Below, piece after piece: positions 1 to 15,429 of a stretch of DNA of 64,000 bases (positions are counted from its first letter, which is position 1; each line of letters opens with the position of its first letter). The stretch lies in NCBI RefSeq assembly GCF_003086295.3, contig NC_092045.1, forward strand, positions 24,618,890 to 24,682,889, written 5' to 3'. Under the pieces are notes generated by a model. It was not told the DNA's origin, did not search any database, and worked only from the letters and a program-made list of their open reading frames with translations. Position numbers and translations under genes: made by a program. Source of the stretch: Arachis hypogaea. Lineage: Eukaryota > Streptophyta > Magnoliopsida > Fabales > Fabaceae.

Positions 1-315
1 AACCTGCTGAGCCTGCAGTGCCCGTTCCATAGCTTGAATCCAATTATCTGCATCTGTGGGATTTGAGGTTCCCCTAAAGGTCGGAGGGTGAACTTTCAGA
101 AATGTAGCAAGTGCCATGGGACCATCCTCATCATTATTGTTTCCATGATTACCCTGGTTTATCTGATTACCCAGTGCCTCGGCTGTCGCCTGCATAGCCG
201 CAGCCATATTTCCCAGGGCAGCCATGAAGTCTACTGGATCATTCCCTGCCAGGCCAGGAGTAAAAGTGCCTATCCTACCTCTACCTCGGCCGCGACCGCG
301 TCCGTGAGTCGACAT
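1..315 (-). CDS. Ty3/gypsy retrotransposon Gag, N-terminal part, runs off the window
   Basis: The minus strand is open for 105 codons from an ATG at 315-313 to the window edge, with no stop. The N-terminus is an Arg-Gly run (MSTHGRGRGRGRG), followed by a segment containing DFMAALGNMAAAMQA, an acidic/Asn-rich linker, and then PTFRGTSNPTDADNWIQAME. The last part matches the start of the plant retrotransposon Gag domain (pattern P-x-F-x-G ... A-x-x-W), which packages element RNA into virus-like particles. The ATG sits about 200 bp downstream of a tRNA-Met primer binding site and an LTR on the same strand, which fits a 5' LTR - PBS - gag order. The rest of gag and pol must lie to the left of this window. 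No damage is visible in the part seen. The Gag assignment is by recognition; the lineage within Ty3/gypsy is not determined. Confidence 0.75.
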   Translation of the reverse strand, partial: MSTHGRGRGRGRGRIGTFTPGLAGNDPVDFMAALGNMAAAMQATAEALGNQINQGNHGNNNDEDGPMALATFLKVHPPTFRGTSNPTDADNWIQAMERALQAQQV

Positions 316-529
316 CTGGTCCTTCACACACCAAACAAGTGATATTAAGTTGATCAGTCTCAATATCGCAAGTCTAATACTTCAAGTTCCAAATGCATGC
401 TCATGAACGTTTATGCCACATATATCAATCAGATATCCTAATAGCACATACACACACCCAGAGTATGCCCAGAAGCATAATCAATCCATCCCTCAGGCTC
501 TATAGGAACGAACTGCTCTGATACCATAA
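316..529 (-). other. Untranslated leader of the gypsy element, with tRNA-Met primer binding site
   Basis: The leader lies between the LTR and the gag ATG. Positions 515-526 on the + strand read GCTCTGATACCA, the 3' end of plant initiator tRNA-Met, so the element strand carries the complementary primer site TGGTATCAGAGC. It lies 3 bases inside the LTR boundary at 529/530, as expected for minus-strand priming. A homologous leader with the same site is at 55804-56023. Confidence 0.8.
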
Positions 530-1582
530 TGTAACACCCTACCACACAGGGCCTTACGCTTAAGTCGTAAAGCAGAGGTGGCAAGGTATTACGACCTCTA
601 AAAGAAAATGATATCTACATAGATATAGTTGGGTGAAATCATATCTAGGAGCCTTGAAGAACAAGTTAAACAAATTGATAAACAGAAAATCGTGACACAC
701 TCGCATGGATATTCGTAAAACGGACAGGTAAAATCGAAAGATAACTGAACACATATATATACATATCAGAGTTCCAAAACTCAGATAGCAAGCTCCAGAC
801 TCGACCTGCGAAGCTAAGGCCGACCAGAGTATATAATTATGTTTATATACAACCCAAAATAAAACTCAAACCACAAAATAAACCCCTGTATCTCCAAGTC
901 GACCTCTAGGAGGGACAAAACACAAAATATACATACGGAGATTCTATAAACATATATACATAGCCTAAAACAAAATATGACAGTCCAAAAGACAGTTCTT
1001 CGCTCGTAAGGAGGATACCCAAATGCTCAACGAGGTGTCTCTCGACCTGCATCTGAAAAACAACAACATAGTAGGGGATGAGAACCGGAGGTTCTCAGTA
1101 TGGTAAAGGTGCCCGCATAGTTAATATAAAAGGTCTCGGGAGGCATTCCTAGAACTTCGACACTCAGATTTCCGCTTAAGAATTCAACTAAACCAGAAAT
1201 TTGGTAAGTTGTCTAAGGTATTCTAATTCGGAATCTAACTTTAACCTAATAATTCACGTTCTGTCTCCTCTACTCCTCCGAATCATTGGTGGAACAATCC
1301 TCTCTCCTCACACCTTCGCCAAGAAAGATTTCTCAGAAAACATACACATATAGTTCAAGCAAGAAAAGCACAGGTAGAGAAGCATTTACAGCAAGTAGAA
1401 CAAGTAGCGGATAAGCAGAATTAAACAGTTAAGCAAACCAAAACAATGCACACTCAAGCAAACAAACAAATGCATATGATGTATGCCTGTCCTATGGCTG
1501 ATGAGTCTCATCTGTCGGTTATACAGCCAACCCGACAAGTCCTGGTAGTTAACCATTGGACAGTCCCTCTGTGCGCGCATCC

Positions 1583-1740
1583 CCAAGCTCAATAATATTC
1601 CATGGAGTCAAACTCCAAGCTCAAATATAATATTCCATGGAGTCACACTCCAAGCTCAATAGTATAGTATTCCATGGAGTTAAACTCCAAGCTCAATAAT
1701 ATAGTATTCCATGGAGTTAAACTCCAAGCTCAATAATATT
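1583..1740. repeat. Short tandem array inside the gypsy LTR
   Basis: The block CCAAGCTCAATA...TATTCCATGGAGT(C/T)A recurs four to five times with a period of about 31-38 bases. Copies differ by small indels and single changes. The array creates the only long forward reading frame in this stretch, which is therefore not a gene. Confidence 0.8.
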
Positions 1741-2858
1741 CAATATTCATATTTATGCATGCCCATGGGGGAATCCGGGGAGTTAAAGTGCCCGGTCACA
1801 TCTTGCGACAGAGGGTCAACAAATAGTCTCAAATACACAAGCCACATAATAATCTCTTTCCCTTTTAAAATATTACCTCAAATCAAAACTCCAATTCTTA
1901 AAGAAATTTTGGCAATATCTCCTCTAAGACTCAAATTTCTGCCACCCTTCAAGGGTCCCAACTATCAAACCAAACACCTCTCAGTCACTCAAATCATTTC
2001 CAGTAACAAATTATTTCATAATCAAACAAATACCAATATTAAATCTTTTTTCAAACCGACCAACTTCAACAGCAAATTATTGACAACAGCTAAACCTCAC
2101 ATTTTATACCATATACACAATCCATCAAATATTCATTCATTTCATTCCTATCTTAAGGTCTTCTAGCCTAAGTTTTCACGTGACATTAAACATTAACTAC
2201 GAGAAACCAAAACCATACCTTCGTACGAAATCAAAATATTCAAAACTCCGGAGAAGCTATCTGACTGAGCTATCGAAGAAGAAAATGTCCAGAATCGTCT
2301 TTACCTCCTAAAACTCTCGTTGGCCAAATCCAAAGAAAAGAGGAACTACGTCATTGTCAACTTCCACTAATCAAAAATAGTGTCAACGTGTAGAGGAGGA
2401 GGTTACGAATACTCTTACCGGATTAGATTTTTGATTGGAATTACGGATTTCAAAAAAAAATCGAAGCCGGAAGTTCAGAAAAATTTACGTTTTCTCCCTT
2501 TCTCTCTTCGTTATGCTCTTCCCTCTCTCTTACGTTATTCACGTACATATATATATATGACCGCCTTGACTTTCTTTATTATTATGTCTAAACCGCCTTG
2601 GGTTTCTCTATGATATATATATACACACACGTAACCTAATGCATAATGATAATAATAATAATATATATGTAACCTAATGTAAAATATAAACCACCTTTTG
2701 TTTTCTATGATTTATAATTAATAATAGTAATAATAATACTAACAATAGTAATGATGGTAATTTAATAATAACAATAAATGTAATAATAGTAATAATAATA
2801 GTAATACAATGAATATAATATATATCAACTTATAATGCAATTTAATACTTACGGTAAG

Positions 2859-2863
<5 letters not shown>

Positions 2864-2925
<62 letters not shown>
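2864..2925. repeat. (TAA)n microsatellite
   Basis: About 20 uninterrupted TAA units near the right end of the gypsy LTR, within a wider AT-rich zone (2640-3040) of imperfect AAT/AATAGT repeats. Confidence 0.95.
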
Positions 2926-2926
<1 letters not shown>

Positions 2927-3071
2927 TAAATTTAATTAAATTTAAATTATTATAAAATTAGTTTAATTATTGATAATAAAAATAATTTTCTAAAAATAAG
3001 GAACTCTAATTTTATAAAATAAATTGTAACTTATTTATATTTATATTTTTAAAATTGAGGGTTGCTACACA

Positions 3072-3858
3072 CTCAATCCCATTATAGACAAATTGGATGA
3101 CACCAATTTTGTGATATGGAAACAATAAGCTCTCTTCACACTTAAGGGCCAGAATTTGGAAGATCACATTGTTGATGGGAAAGAACCTCCAAAGCATGCC
3201 TCTGATGCTGAAAAAGCTGCCGGTACCATCTCAAGTACGTACACTGAATGGATGCAACATGATTCTAATCTTTGTTCTTGGTTTTTTGCATCTGTTGATG
3301 GCTCGTTCAAGAACTAAATTGTACATTGCAAATCTGCTATTCAAATTTGGGATAAACTCCGCTGAAACCACCAAATCAAAAATCAAGCAATTAAGAACTC
3401 AGCTCAAGAACGTCAAGAAGAACTCTCTCACCATCAACCAGTATCTTGTTACCATCAAGAAACTTGTTGACTCTCTCACTGCTCTTGGGTATGATGTCAT
3501 GAATGAAACACATATAGAAGCCATATGTGATGGCCTTCCTGAAGATTATTCACACTACATTACACTTGTTCAAACCAAACCTGAACTCTTTACCATTGGA
3601 GAGGTTGAAACTCTTCTTATTTCTCATGAAGAAACGCTTGAAAAGTTCAAACAACTTTCTATTGGATTAGCACAAGCTCAGTTAACTCAATCAAATTTTT
3701 CCAATCCAAGATTTGCTGGAAGAACCCCTGGAGGACGAAGAGGTGCTCGTGGTGGAAGATTTGCACGTAGTGGAAGAAGTTCTTGGCAATCAACAAATCG
3801 TCTTTATTGCCAAGTGTGTAATCGTCTAGGCCATTCCGCTTTACACTGCTTCTATTGA
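3072..3858 (+). pseudogene. Ty1/copia Gag, broken
   Basis: Gag-like coding sequence starts abruptly after the LTR boundary, at codons reading LNPIIDKLDDTNF, with no start codon. In that frame there are stops at 3126-3128 (TAA, in the W-K-Q-stop-A-L-F context) and 3315-3317 (TAA). A frameshift near 3360 moves the homology from the IQIWDKL frame to the TKSKIKQLRTQLKN frame, which stays open to 3855. The C-terminus has an Arg/Gly-rich basic stretch and a CCHC zinc knuckle, C-QV-C-NRLG-H-SALH-C, the nucleic-acid-binding motif of copia Gag. A TGA at 3856-3858 interrupts the frame, which then continues into the protease region. The missing N-terminus is explained if the gypsy element at 1-3069 inserted here. 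The Gag call is firm; it is non-functional as it stands. Confidence 0.85.
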
Positions 3859-6813
3859 TTTGATCAAGCATACAATGGATCCTCTTCAAGATCAGCCAAT
3901 GCTGGTTCATCTAATCCACCACCTCCTCCTCCCTCCTCCTTTCATCAGCCACAGTCTTACCTCACTTCCACCTCTTCCGCTGCTGACACTGCATGGTACC
4001 CTGACACTGGTGCAAGCCATCACCTCACATATGATTCTGCCAACCTTATATCTTCAGCTGAATATATTGGGCCTGATCAACTATATATAGCAAATGGATC
4101 TGGTATCTCTATCAAACACACTGGTTCTTCTTCTTTGCTTAACCCTCATAATAATCATCTTTTTGCCCTTAAAAATGTTTTACACATTCCTGAAATTGCA
4201 AAGAATCTTATCAGTGTATCAAAATTTTGTTTAGATTACAATGTTTTCTTTGAATTTTACCCTTTTCATTGTTTTGTTAAATCTCAGGTCAACAAGCAAA
4301 CACTTCTTCAAGGCATTCTTAGACATGGACTATATTCCTTTGATAATTTGTGTGTGCCAACACCATTATATGATCAAAATTCTGTTCATACCTTTTTAGC
4401 TTCTTGTAATCTCAATCTTGCTTTGTGGCATAGAAGGCTAGGACATCCTTCGAACTCTATTGTAAAAAGTGTCCTTAAACAATGTAATATTCCTATTAAT
4501 CAAAATTCAGCTACTGATTCCTTTGTTTGTGATCATTGTTGTATGGCAAAAATGCATGCTCTCCCCTTTCCCCTTTCTCAAACTGAATACACTTCTCCTT
4601 TATAACTTGTGTTTATTGACATTTGGGGTCCTGCTCCATCAGTTTCTAGGTCTGGGTTTCGTTATTATGTGAGCTTTGTTGATGCTTTTACACGTTATAC
4701 TTGTTTATATTTGATGCAGTCCAAGTCTCAAGTTTTTTCTATTTTCCAGCAGTATAAAGTATTGATGGAAAGGCAAACTGGCCATTCTCTCAAAGCTATT
4801 CAAACTGATAATGGCAAAGAATTTCTTTCTAGCACATTTAGGACATTCTTACAAGATCAGGGTATTGTTCATCACCTCTCTTGTCCGTACACACATCAAC
4901 AACAAGGAGTTGTTGAACGCAAACACAGACATGTGACTGAGATGGGTTTAACTCTCTTAGCTACTGCTCAATTGCCTCTTCTCTACTGGGAAGATGCTTT
5001 TCTTACAGCTGCATTTCTCATAAATTGGCTACCAACGAAAGTCTTAGATTTTAAATCACCTTTTGAGAAGCTTCACAACATTAAACCCAACTATGCCATG
5101 CTCAAGGTTTTTGGTTGTGCATGCTACCCCAACACCAGACCTTTCAATCATCATAAACTAGATTTTAGATCTCAACAGTGCATCTTCCTTGGCTATGCTC
5201 CTCAATCCAAAGGCTTCAAATGTCTTACTCGTGAAGGAAAAATTCTAATTGTAAAAAATGTTATTTTTGATGAAAAATTATTTCCCTCTTCAATTTTCTT
5301 TTCATCTAATTCTTCTGCTACATCTGATATGTCTTCTTTGTCTCATACTGTTACCTCTGTGCCTTCTATACCTCTTGTTCCCAATTCTAATTTTTTTTCT
5401 ATCACAACTGATTCCACTTGTATTTCTAATTCTAAACTTAATACTAATACACTTAACACATATAATGTTCTTTATCCTACATCCATTTCTAATATCAATG
5501 AATTGAGTTCACCTCAATTACCTATCTTTAATTCTGTTCCTTCTACTTTCTCGGATCAGCATGCTCCTCCTGCTTTTATACCTATCTCTGGTCTTGAAAT
5601 TCAGTTACCCAAGGTTCCCATTCTTCCTTCTTCACCTACCCCTAAATCGTCTAATACACATAGTATGGTTACCAGATCTAAATCTGGTGTTCTTAAACCA
5701 AAAGCTTTAGCTGCTGTCTCTAACATTGATCTCACTCAATATCCTCCCAAGACTCTTTCTCAGGCTTTATCCTCTGCCCATTGGCACCAAGTTATGATTG
5801 AGGAATATGATGTTTTGATCAAGAATCATACATGGCATCTCATTGACCCTCCATCCAATTCTACTATTATTGGATGTAAATGGGTCTATACTGTTAAAAG
5901 GGGTCCTGATAATTGTATCAAAAAATATAAAGCACACTTGGTTGCCAAAGGGTGTCATCAGGTTGAAGGGATTGATTTTACTCAAATTTATAGCTCTGTG
6001 ATTCGTCCTTCTACAATTCGGATTGTTATCTCCTTTGCTGTTACATATGGTTGGCCACTTCGCCAATTTGACTTTAACAACGCCTTCTTGAATGGTGATT
6101 TAACTGAGGATGTTTTCATGTTACAACCCCCAGGCTTTGTGTCCAGCAATCCATCATTAGTGTGCAAGCTTGATAAAGCCATTTATGGCCTTAAGCAAGC
6201 TCCAAGAGCTTGGTTTGCTAAACTTAGTTCTGCACTCTTCACTTATGGTTTTTCTAATACCAAAGCTGATACCTCCTTATTTGTTCGACATACTAAACAT
6301 TCTACTACTTATTTACTCGCCTATGTGGATGACATTGTTATAATTGGTAACAACAAGACTGAAATTGATGCTTTGATCACTTTCTTGAATTCTAAATTTT
6401 CTCTTAAAGACTTAGGTGGTTTGAATTATTTTCTTGGTTTAGAATTTAATATGCTTGGCACTGGTGAACTTTACATTTCACAATCAAAATATATTCTTGA
6501 TCTGTTAAGACATGCAGGCCTCTCTAGCTCCAAGCCTGTCCCTACTCCTATGCTCTCCTCTCTCAAATTGATTTTTGACGGATCTGAACCATATGAAAAT
6601 CCAACTCTCTATAGATCTCTTGTTGGAGGGTTGCAATACGCAACCTTAACTCATCCAGAAATATCCTTCTCTGTGAATCGCGTTAGTCAGTTCATGAAAA
6701 ATCCCAAGCAACATCACTGGACAGCCTTGAAAAGGATCCTCCGTTATCTTTTAGGTACGTATCATTATGGATTATGTTTTCAAAAATATACTAATCTGAT
6801 AACTAATTCCTAA
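3859..6813 (+). pseudogene. Ty1/copia Pol (protease, integrase, reverse transcriptase), decayed and 3' truncated
   Basis: This continues in the same frame as the 3' part of gag. The protease active site appears as WYPDTGASHHLT near 4000. A GAG pre-integrase region follows, with LWHRRLGHPS...C-DHC (HHCC zinc-binding type) at about 4426-4540. One in-frame stop (TAA 4603-4605) separates this from the integrase core, which starts FIDIWGP and includes QTDNGKEF and the later YTHQQQGVVERKHRH, giving the D-D-E triad pattern. Reverse transcriptase runs from about 5850, with WVYTVKRGPD, QFDFNNAFLNGDL and the catalytic YVDDIVI near 6320. The frame ends TNLITNS-stop at 6811-6813, just where RNase H should begin; only about 20 more bases keep some resemblance. 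RNase H, polypurine tract and 3' LTR are not seen downstream, where an (AT)n tract follows. Confidence 0.9.
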
Positions 6814-6891
6814 TTCTTGTGATGGTTCTTGATGTACTATTATAATGTGAATTGACTATTTTCACTATTAGGTTCTTTGCTATAGTTAGTC

Positions 6892-9913
<3,022 letters not shown>

Positions 9914-9916
9914 TAA

Positions 9917-10299
9917 TGCTACATTTGTTTACAGAGACAGAATATTAAAATAGAGACATTGAGACACAAAATTATATTTGACAGATGAGATATAGACAGA
10001 AATATTGTGTTTAGAGATACTGAATTAATGTATTTTGTATCGATTATGACAAGAAAGACACAGAAATACTAACAAAGAACACAACTTATTTTTTATTTTT
10101 TTTCATTGTTCTTGTTAATTTTTTATAGTTATATTTTTTATTATTATATTTTTCTTCTCAAAATGAAAATAAATTAAATTTTTATAATTTATTCTTGTTT
10201 ATCACCAAACAGAATATAAAAGTACTAAATTTTGTGTCTCTGTTCTTTATATTTTATTTTCAGTGTCTTCTTATTCTATTCTCTAAAACAAACGCAGCC
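9917..10299. mobile_element. Tourist-like MITE (383 bp) flanked by TAA
   Basis: The left end reads TGCTACATTTGTTTACAGAG and the right end, in reverse complement, GGCTGCGTTTGTTTTAGAGA. They align imperfectly for about 27 bases and both continue into the motif GAGACACAAAAT. TAA lies directly outside both ends (9914-9916 and 10300-10302), the target duplication expected of PIF/Harbinger-type MITEs. There is no coding capacity. Confidence 0.7.
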
Positions 10300-10302
10300 T
10301 AA

Positions 10303-12050
10303 ACGAACACTTTCTTTATGTATGTATATTTCATGTAAGTCATAATTATATCTCTTTAAAAATGATTTTGATATTATTAAAATTATATTTCAAAAGAAAT
10401 GAGTAAATTTTATCTTAATTTCATTTATATACTTATATTTATACATCATTTTTATATACATATTTGAATTACTATAATACACAAAAAAATCTCCTAATCA
10501 CCTTCTCATCATACATGTCAATTTAGACAACATATAATGTCATATTTTTTATATTTTTTATAATTACATATATTTAAATTTTTTGTTTCTTAAATTATAT
10601 AATAATATTTATTATTTAAATACATTTTGATTAACATATTATATTTATAGAATAATATTTACATTTTAAAAAAATCATATTTAATAATATTTATTTTTTG
10701 CATAAGCAATATAAAAAATAATATAAATTATATTGTTTTTAATAATTTTATATTCTAATATAATTTTTATCAATATAATCCAAAATAATTTATTTTTTCG
10801 AAAGACAAGATATTTAAACACAAATTACATTGACATCAATCTAATTTTAATTAAAATTAATTTTATAAAAACACATTTGTATCAGCATCCGTTTGCAAAT
10901 ATTAATCCAAAACACACTTAAAGTCCATACGTGTCATGTTCATTCTTTTAAGGAAATTTTTTACCATGCCTAATTGCTTACCCCTCCTTAAACACACGTT
11001 CATCTCTTTTTTCTCACTCATGCTTGCTTAGTTATTTTTTAAACTTTCTCTCAAGTTTTACAAAGCTATTTAAGAACACCAAGCACCTTAAACTTGACGT
11101 TTGATTTGTAAAGAACTCAAGGCTCCGAGCAAAATTCCGCTATGATTAATTAACTCTTCATCACACCTTCTTTGCAATTTCATCAAGATAAGCTAAATGA
11201 ATCATTTCCTTCCTCTCTTCATAAATTCGGCTAAATGGCCGTAGAGGTGCTAATCCATTTGTCTGATTTTCTTAATCTAGGAATGATATATTTTAAGTTC
11301 ATAGATAAGTAAAAATCTCAAATTTTTAAATTCCAAAGTGAGAAAATCTCATTCTTTATCTCTTTTAGGATTTTGGCTATAAGGCCAAACTATGATTAGA
11401 ATATTTTTTTTATTGGTGTGATTGATGATATTGGATTCTCAAAGTTTATCAGAAAGTTTGAAATTGAAGTAAGGGTTTGATAGAATCAAGTTTCCTAAAT
11501 ATTGTCATAAATCCTAGTGTTTTAATGATCGTTGAATTGATTGTTTGAATGTGAAATTGATAATGCTTGAATGATTCTTGAAATATGTAAGTGAATTGTT
11601 GATGCTCCTAAAAAAGTTTAAAAGTTTTAGGGATTGTGTTTAGGTATGTGTGTTTGTTCATAGGATGAAAATTTACTTCATATTTAGTTTAAGTATTTCA
11701 TCAAAATAAACATAAAATATTATAAATTATATTAATAAAATTTATAACTATTTAATTTAAAAAATTAACAATAACAAGTCAAGTAAGTAATTAATATAAA
11801 ATATTAAATTTATTAATAAAAAATTAAGAATTTAATATATGAACATAAATTTAAATAAAATAGTAGATAAAAAAACTTGAACGAAAAGTAAACTTAAATA
11901 AGATCAAAACTTAAAAATAAAAAAAAGATTATAAAAAATTTAAATTTTAAAAAAAGTTAGAGCTTTTCTTTTTAAAATTCGAAAACTAAAATTCTAATAA
12001 AAAATGAATGTTTTAAAAGTTGTAATGGGTAAAAAAGGAAAAGTATAAGG
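10303..12050. other. AT-rich intergenic stretch, no gene seen
   Basis: Nothing coding or repetitive beyond poly-A/T-type low complexity was recognised. The part at 10920-11240 is somewhat less AT-rich, but its frames are short and unlike any protein I know. Confidence 0.5.
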
Positions 12051-12179
12051 TACCAAGAGTTGTAACTGCCAACTATTACCAACACTAATTAAATTAATTA
12101 ATTAAATATAATTTGTTATGTCAATTAGGGATTTAGTGGGTCCATGCAATTTGAATTAGCAATGAGTGATAACTTACTA

Positions 12180-13260
12180 ACTTAACAAGAGACTTTCATG
12201 CCAATTACGAACTCAGCACGGCACACCATCAAACAAACCTAATCCTCATTCTTCTCACTATTTGCGTCTTTGTCGGGTTACTTTTCATCTCACCGGAATG
12301 CCGCCATTTGTTCCATCGACGGTGACTGCGCCTACACCCAGATCCAGCTTCTCCTTCGTCGAATTGTTGAGGTCACTGACACGCTTTCATTACCCTTATA
12401 CAGTGATTGAATCCGTCACTCTGATCCCACATTGTTACACCACCAGGCCCCTTGAATAGAAGTGTGATGTCAGTAGTACAAGGTGAGTCTTCATTGAAGT
12501 CAAGTGGACCAACCACCATTTCTGTGGAAGAGAACTGTGACGTGAGTCTTTGAAGAAAGTGTCACGCAACCCTCTTCTCCTCAACCATCTTCGGTAAGAC
12601 ACATCTGCGATTACATGCAAACACAAAAAAAACACATTCTTATAACACACGCATGGTAATAGACACATCCATATGTACCTAGACACATCCAAAGAAACTA
12701 TGGAAGACACATCTGTGGTCAACAAGCCACATCCAAACATAAGACACAACTCTGAAAAGGAAAACCTGTTAACATCACAGGATTATGATAGCCACTTTCA
12801 GTGTAAGACACATCCATGGTGAGACAACTCTAAAGATGTCACGATGAAATTAGACAGGAACATGGAAGATACATTACATGCAAACACAAAAAAGACACAT
12901 TCTTATAACCTGTGGCATAAAACACATCCACGACGGCGCATTGGGAGGACGATGCAGCGGCAAACGAGTTGCGATGAAGGTTTCACCTGTGAATGCGTCT
13001 CCACGAGGGCAATATGCAACTGGTTTTCTAGTGGCGTTGACTCCGTTGACGAATGCGACCGGCGAAGACAGCAATCCGGCGTACTATGCGGCGCTGCAAG
13101 TGGAGATGGGGAGTGGGGTGTGTCTCCACTGTAAGAAGAAGTGAAAAAGGATTACAATAGGGTTAGAGGAGTAATCAAGTAGTATTAGAATTAACTAGGT
13201 TAATTTAGAATGTATTTTTTTAAACAAGTGGGCTTTATCTAGCAGCCCAATAACCTTTTG
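12180..13260. other. GC-richer block with repeated GACACATC motifs, likely transposon remnant
   Basis: Base composition rises sharply against the AT-rich flanks. The octamer (A)GACACATC, or close variants, recurs at least eight times between 12597 and 12930, and a stretch of about 35 bases (ACATGCAAACACAAAAAA...CATTCTTATAAC) occurs twice, near 12614 and 12878. Short frames at 12844-13144 do not resemble known proteins. The pattern of a short word repeated through a subterminal region resembles the GGGTGTAT repeats in the Mutator-like element at 49663-53412, so I read this as a non-coding transposon fragment. The ends are not convincingly defined. Confidence 0.4.
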
Positions 13261-14701
13261 GCAGATATTGGCAGATTACTTCTTGGTAACGTAGCATTTC
13301 TTATAACCTCAAAATATAATTGCACACAAATCACGTGAACAGAAATATGCGTACACAACAGAATGTGTGCATACTCAATTATGTGTATACGTAGTAAAAT
13401 ATATATACAGTTTACAAAGAATAAAATAAATTATTTGTGTACAATATAAATATACACAGTACAGATAGAATTATGTACATCATTAATAATCTACTTTTTA
13501 TTTTTATATAAAATCTTTATTTTTGCAAGTTTTTATTTTTATTTTTTCAAACCATCCTTAATTCTTAAATTTTAAACAACTTACATAAACATATTAAGAT
13601 AAGACATCAAATAGAATAAAAAATAAAATTAATATATCAATTTTAAAGGTCTAAAACATATATTTTAATAAATTTAATTTAATTAAAAATTCACAAAAAA
13701 TATACATTTATAAAAATAAAATATAAGTTAAATTAATAAATTATATTTTTTACTTAAAATTTATAATATAATATAGATTTATCACACTTTGTGTCTTTAA
13801 CTCAAAATTGATCATATAATTCTGGCTGATATTTAATTATATAGTGTAACAAAATTTATTACAAATTAAATATAATAATGTTATAAATAGCAATTAAGAA
13901 AATAAGTTAATTTAAACCATAAAACTCTTTCACCTAATAAACTAGTCTTTTGAATTTGACTTTTTTTTTCTTGTGAGCTAAAAAATTAATCTCCTTGACT
14001 TTTATTATACTTAACCTGAGTTGAGAATACGTAGAAAACAATTAAAAAAAACCTTCTAATTTGCTGAAAGCAAAAATTTGATTGTAGAGCAAGTTTATTT
14101 TGACTAGAGTTTTAATACCACATAAATTGAATTTGCTTCTCCCATTGCTGGAATTGCACATAAAGGTAGAAAATCGTATGCACATTCCCACCGACACACT
14201 TGATTGGCATGGTTCTCAAATATTTATGAGAATATTCTCCTTGGAATGTTGGTCATTTGAATCTGAATTAAAGAACACATCAAAGAACATTATTGTCACA
14301 ATCCACTATCTGACTATATCATCACTATTCATGGTTATATTATTCACTATACTCTTGTTCTTATTGCTCTTTTCGTTTAAAATATTTATTCAAAGATAAA
14401 AAGAAAGTTTAAAATAGTTCATTTATATTTTGAATATTAAGATGAAATCGATTGGAAGAAGACAAAGGAGGCAGGTAGGTATTGCATTGGCGAAATGGAG
14501 AGCATGACGTGGAGCATGTATCCACATGTATAGTATAAAGTCTCATATTATCTAAAATTAAAACTTTGATAGTCTTTATAAGTGTGAAATAACTCTTTTT
14601 TTTTTTTAGTATTAGCTGACATTTGTACTTATGAAAAAAGAAACTCATCATGTAACTATAGAAGATAAATTTTGTATGATAAAAATATTCTAAATTTGAT
14701 A
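13261..14701. other. AT-rich intergenic stretch, no gene seen
   Basis: A 99-codon frame at 14100-14399 ends in a hydrophobic, Leu/Ile/Phe-rich run that AT-rich DNA produces by chance. No homology was recognised and I do not call it a gene. Confidence 0.5.
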
Positions 14702-15005
14702 CACTACAAGATTTTTGTTTATTTGTGACAGTTTTTTTTATTTGTGGAAGTTTATAACCCCACTAAATAGTTTGTGGGAATTTCTAAAACCCCCAAAATT
14801 TGAGGTGCCACGAGGTCTTTTGTGAAGTTTTTAAAAACTTCCACAATCTATTTAGTAGGGATTTTATGTGTGTTTAGTGGGGTTTTATATTAATTTTTTT
14901 GTGGCAGTTCTTGGTCAATATTTGTGGCGGTGCAAAACCCCCACAAAAGACTTTTCCATTTTAAAAATAATAGCTATTTTGTGGAGGTTTCAAACCTTCA
15001 CAAAC
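14702..15005. mobile_element. CACTA-type transposon left terminus with subterminal repeats
   Basis: The terminus reads CACTACAAGATTTTTG, the hallmark CACTA end. The next 300 bases carry a dense set of short repeats in both orientations: TTGTGG(C/A)(A/G)GTTT and its complement AACC(C/T)CCACAAA, for example near 14740, 14780, 14835, 14900, 14938 and 14985. Such subterminal repeats bind the CACTA transposase TNPA in the En/Spm family. Captured gene fragments begin immediately inside. The matching right end is not identified. Confidence 0.65.
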
Positions 15006-15429
15006 CTGTCAATATCATTTTCAAAAATTAATTTACATTATTGTTACACTACTTATCATTTATTAATTTTTCTAGGAAGGATTTTACATTCTTTTCAAGT
15101 TTCAACTTATGGTCTCTAATTGTGCTTCTAAAATTTATTAGAGAAAATGCCTCTATAAATCAAGAACTGCACTATAAATCCTTTCAGGCAAAGAGCTACA
15201 AATACAAAAAATAAAGAGTAAAGATTGTCTTTTCTTAGAGAAAAGAACAATCATCTTATAATGAAGTAGATAGGAATAAGTTGTTTCTATCTAGATGTAT
15301 CCAAAATTTGCACTTAGAAAATAATGCAATAAACCATGTATCCGTGACTATGTTTTCTAGATCAAAGATACATAGATATGTAGTACAATAAACATAAACA
15401 ACCAAAATGAAATAACTACAATGTCTTAC

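Larger units (their letters stand above)
530..3069 (-). mobile_element. 5' LTR (about 2.5 kb) of the minus-strand gypsy element
   Basis: On the + strand the LTR starts TGTAACACCCTACC immediately after the primer site region and appears to end GGTTGCTACA at 3069, so it has TG...CA ends. The first 80 bases are clearly homologous to the LTR starting at 56024, and further blocks match as well, for example the stretch around 2168-2215 against 56597-56645. The interior holds a short tandem array and, towards the right end, several hundred bases of AAT-type low-complexity sequence. The right boundary is inferred from the terminal CA and from copia Gag coding sequence starting directly after it. The other LTR is outside the window, so the target duplication cannot be checked here. 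Confidence 0.65.

Noticed and set aside
1711..2166. 151-codon forward frame inside the gypsy LTR
   Set aside because: It starts in the tandem array, has no family resemblance, and lies in an LTR on the antisense strand of the element.
12844..13144. Overlapping 88-96 codon frames in the GC-richer block
   Set aside because: Three overlapping frames on both strands, none resembling a protein; the open frames follow from base composition and the GACACATC repeats.
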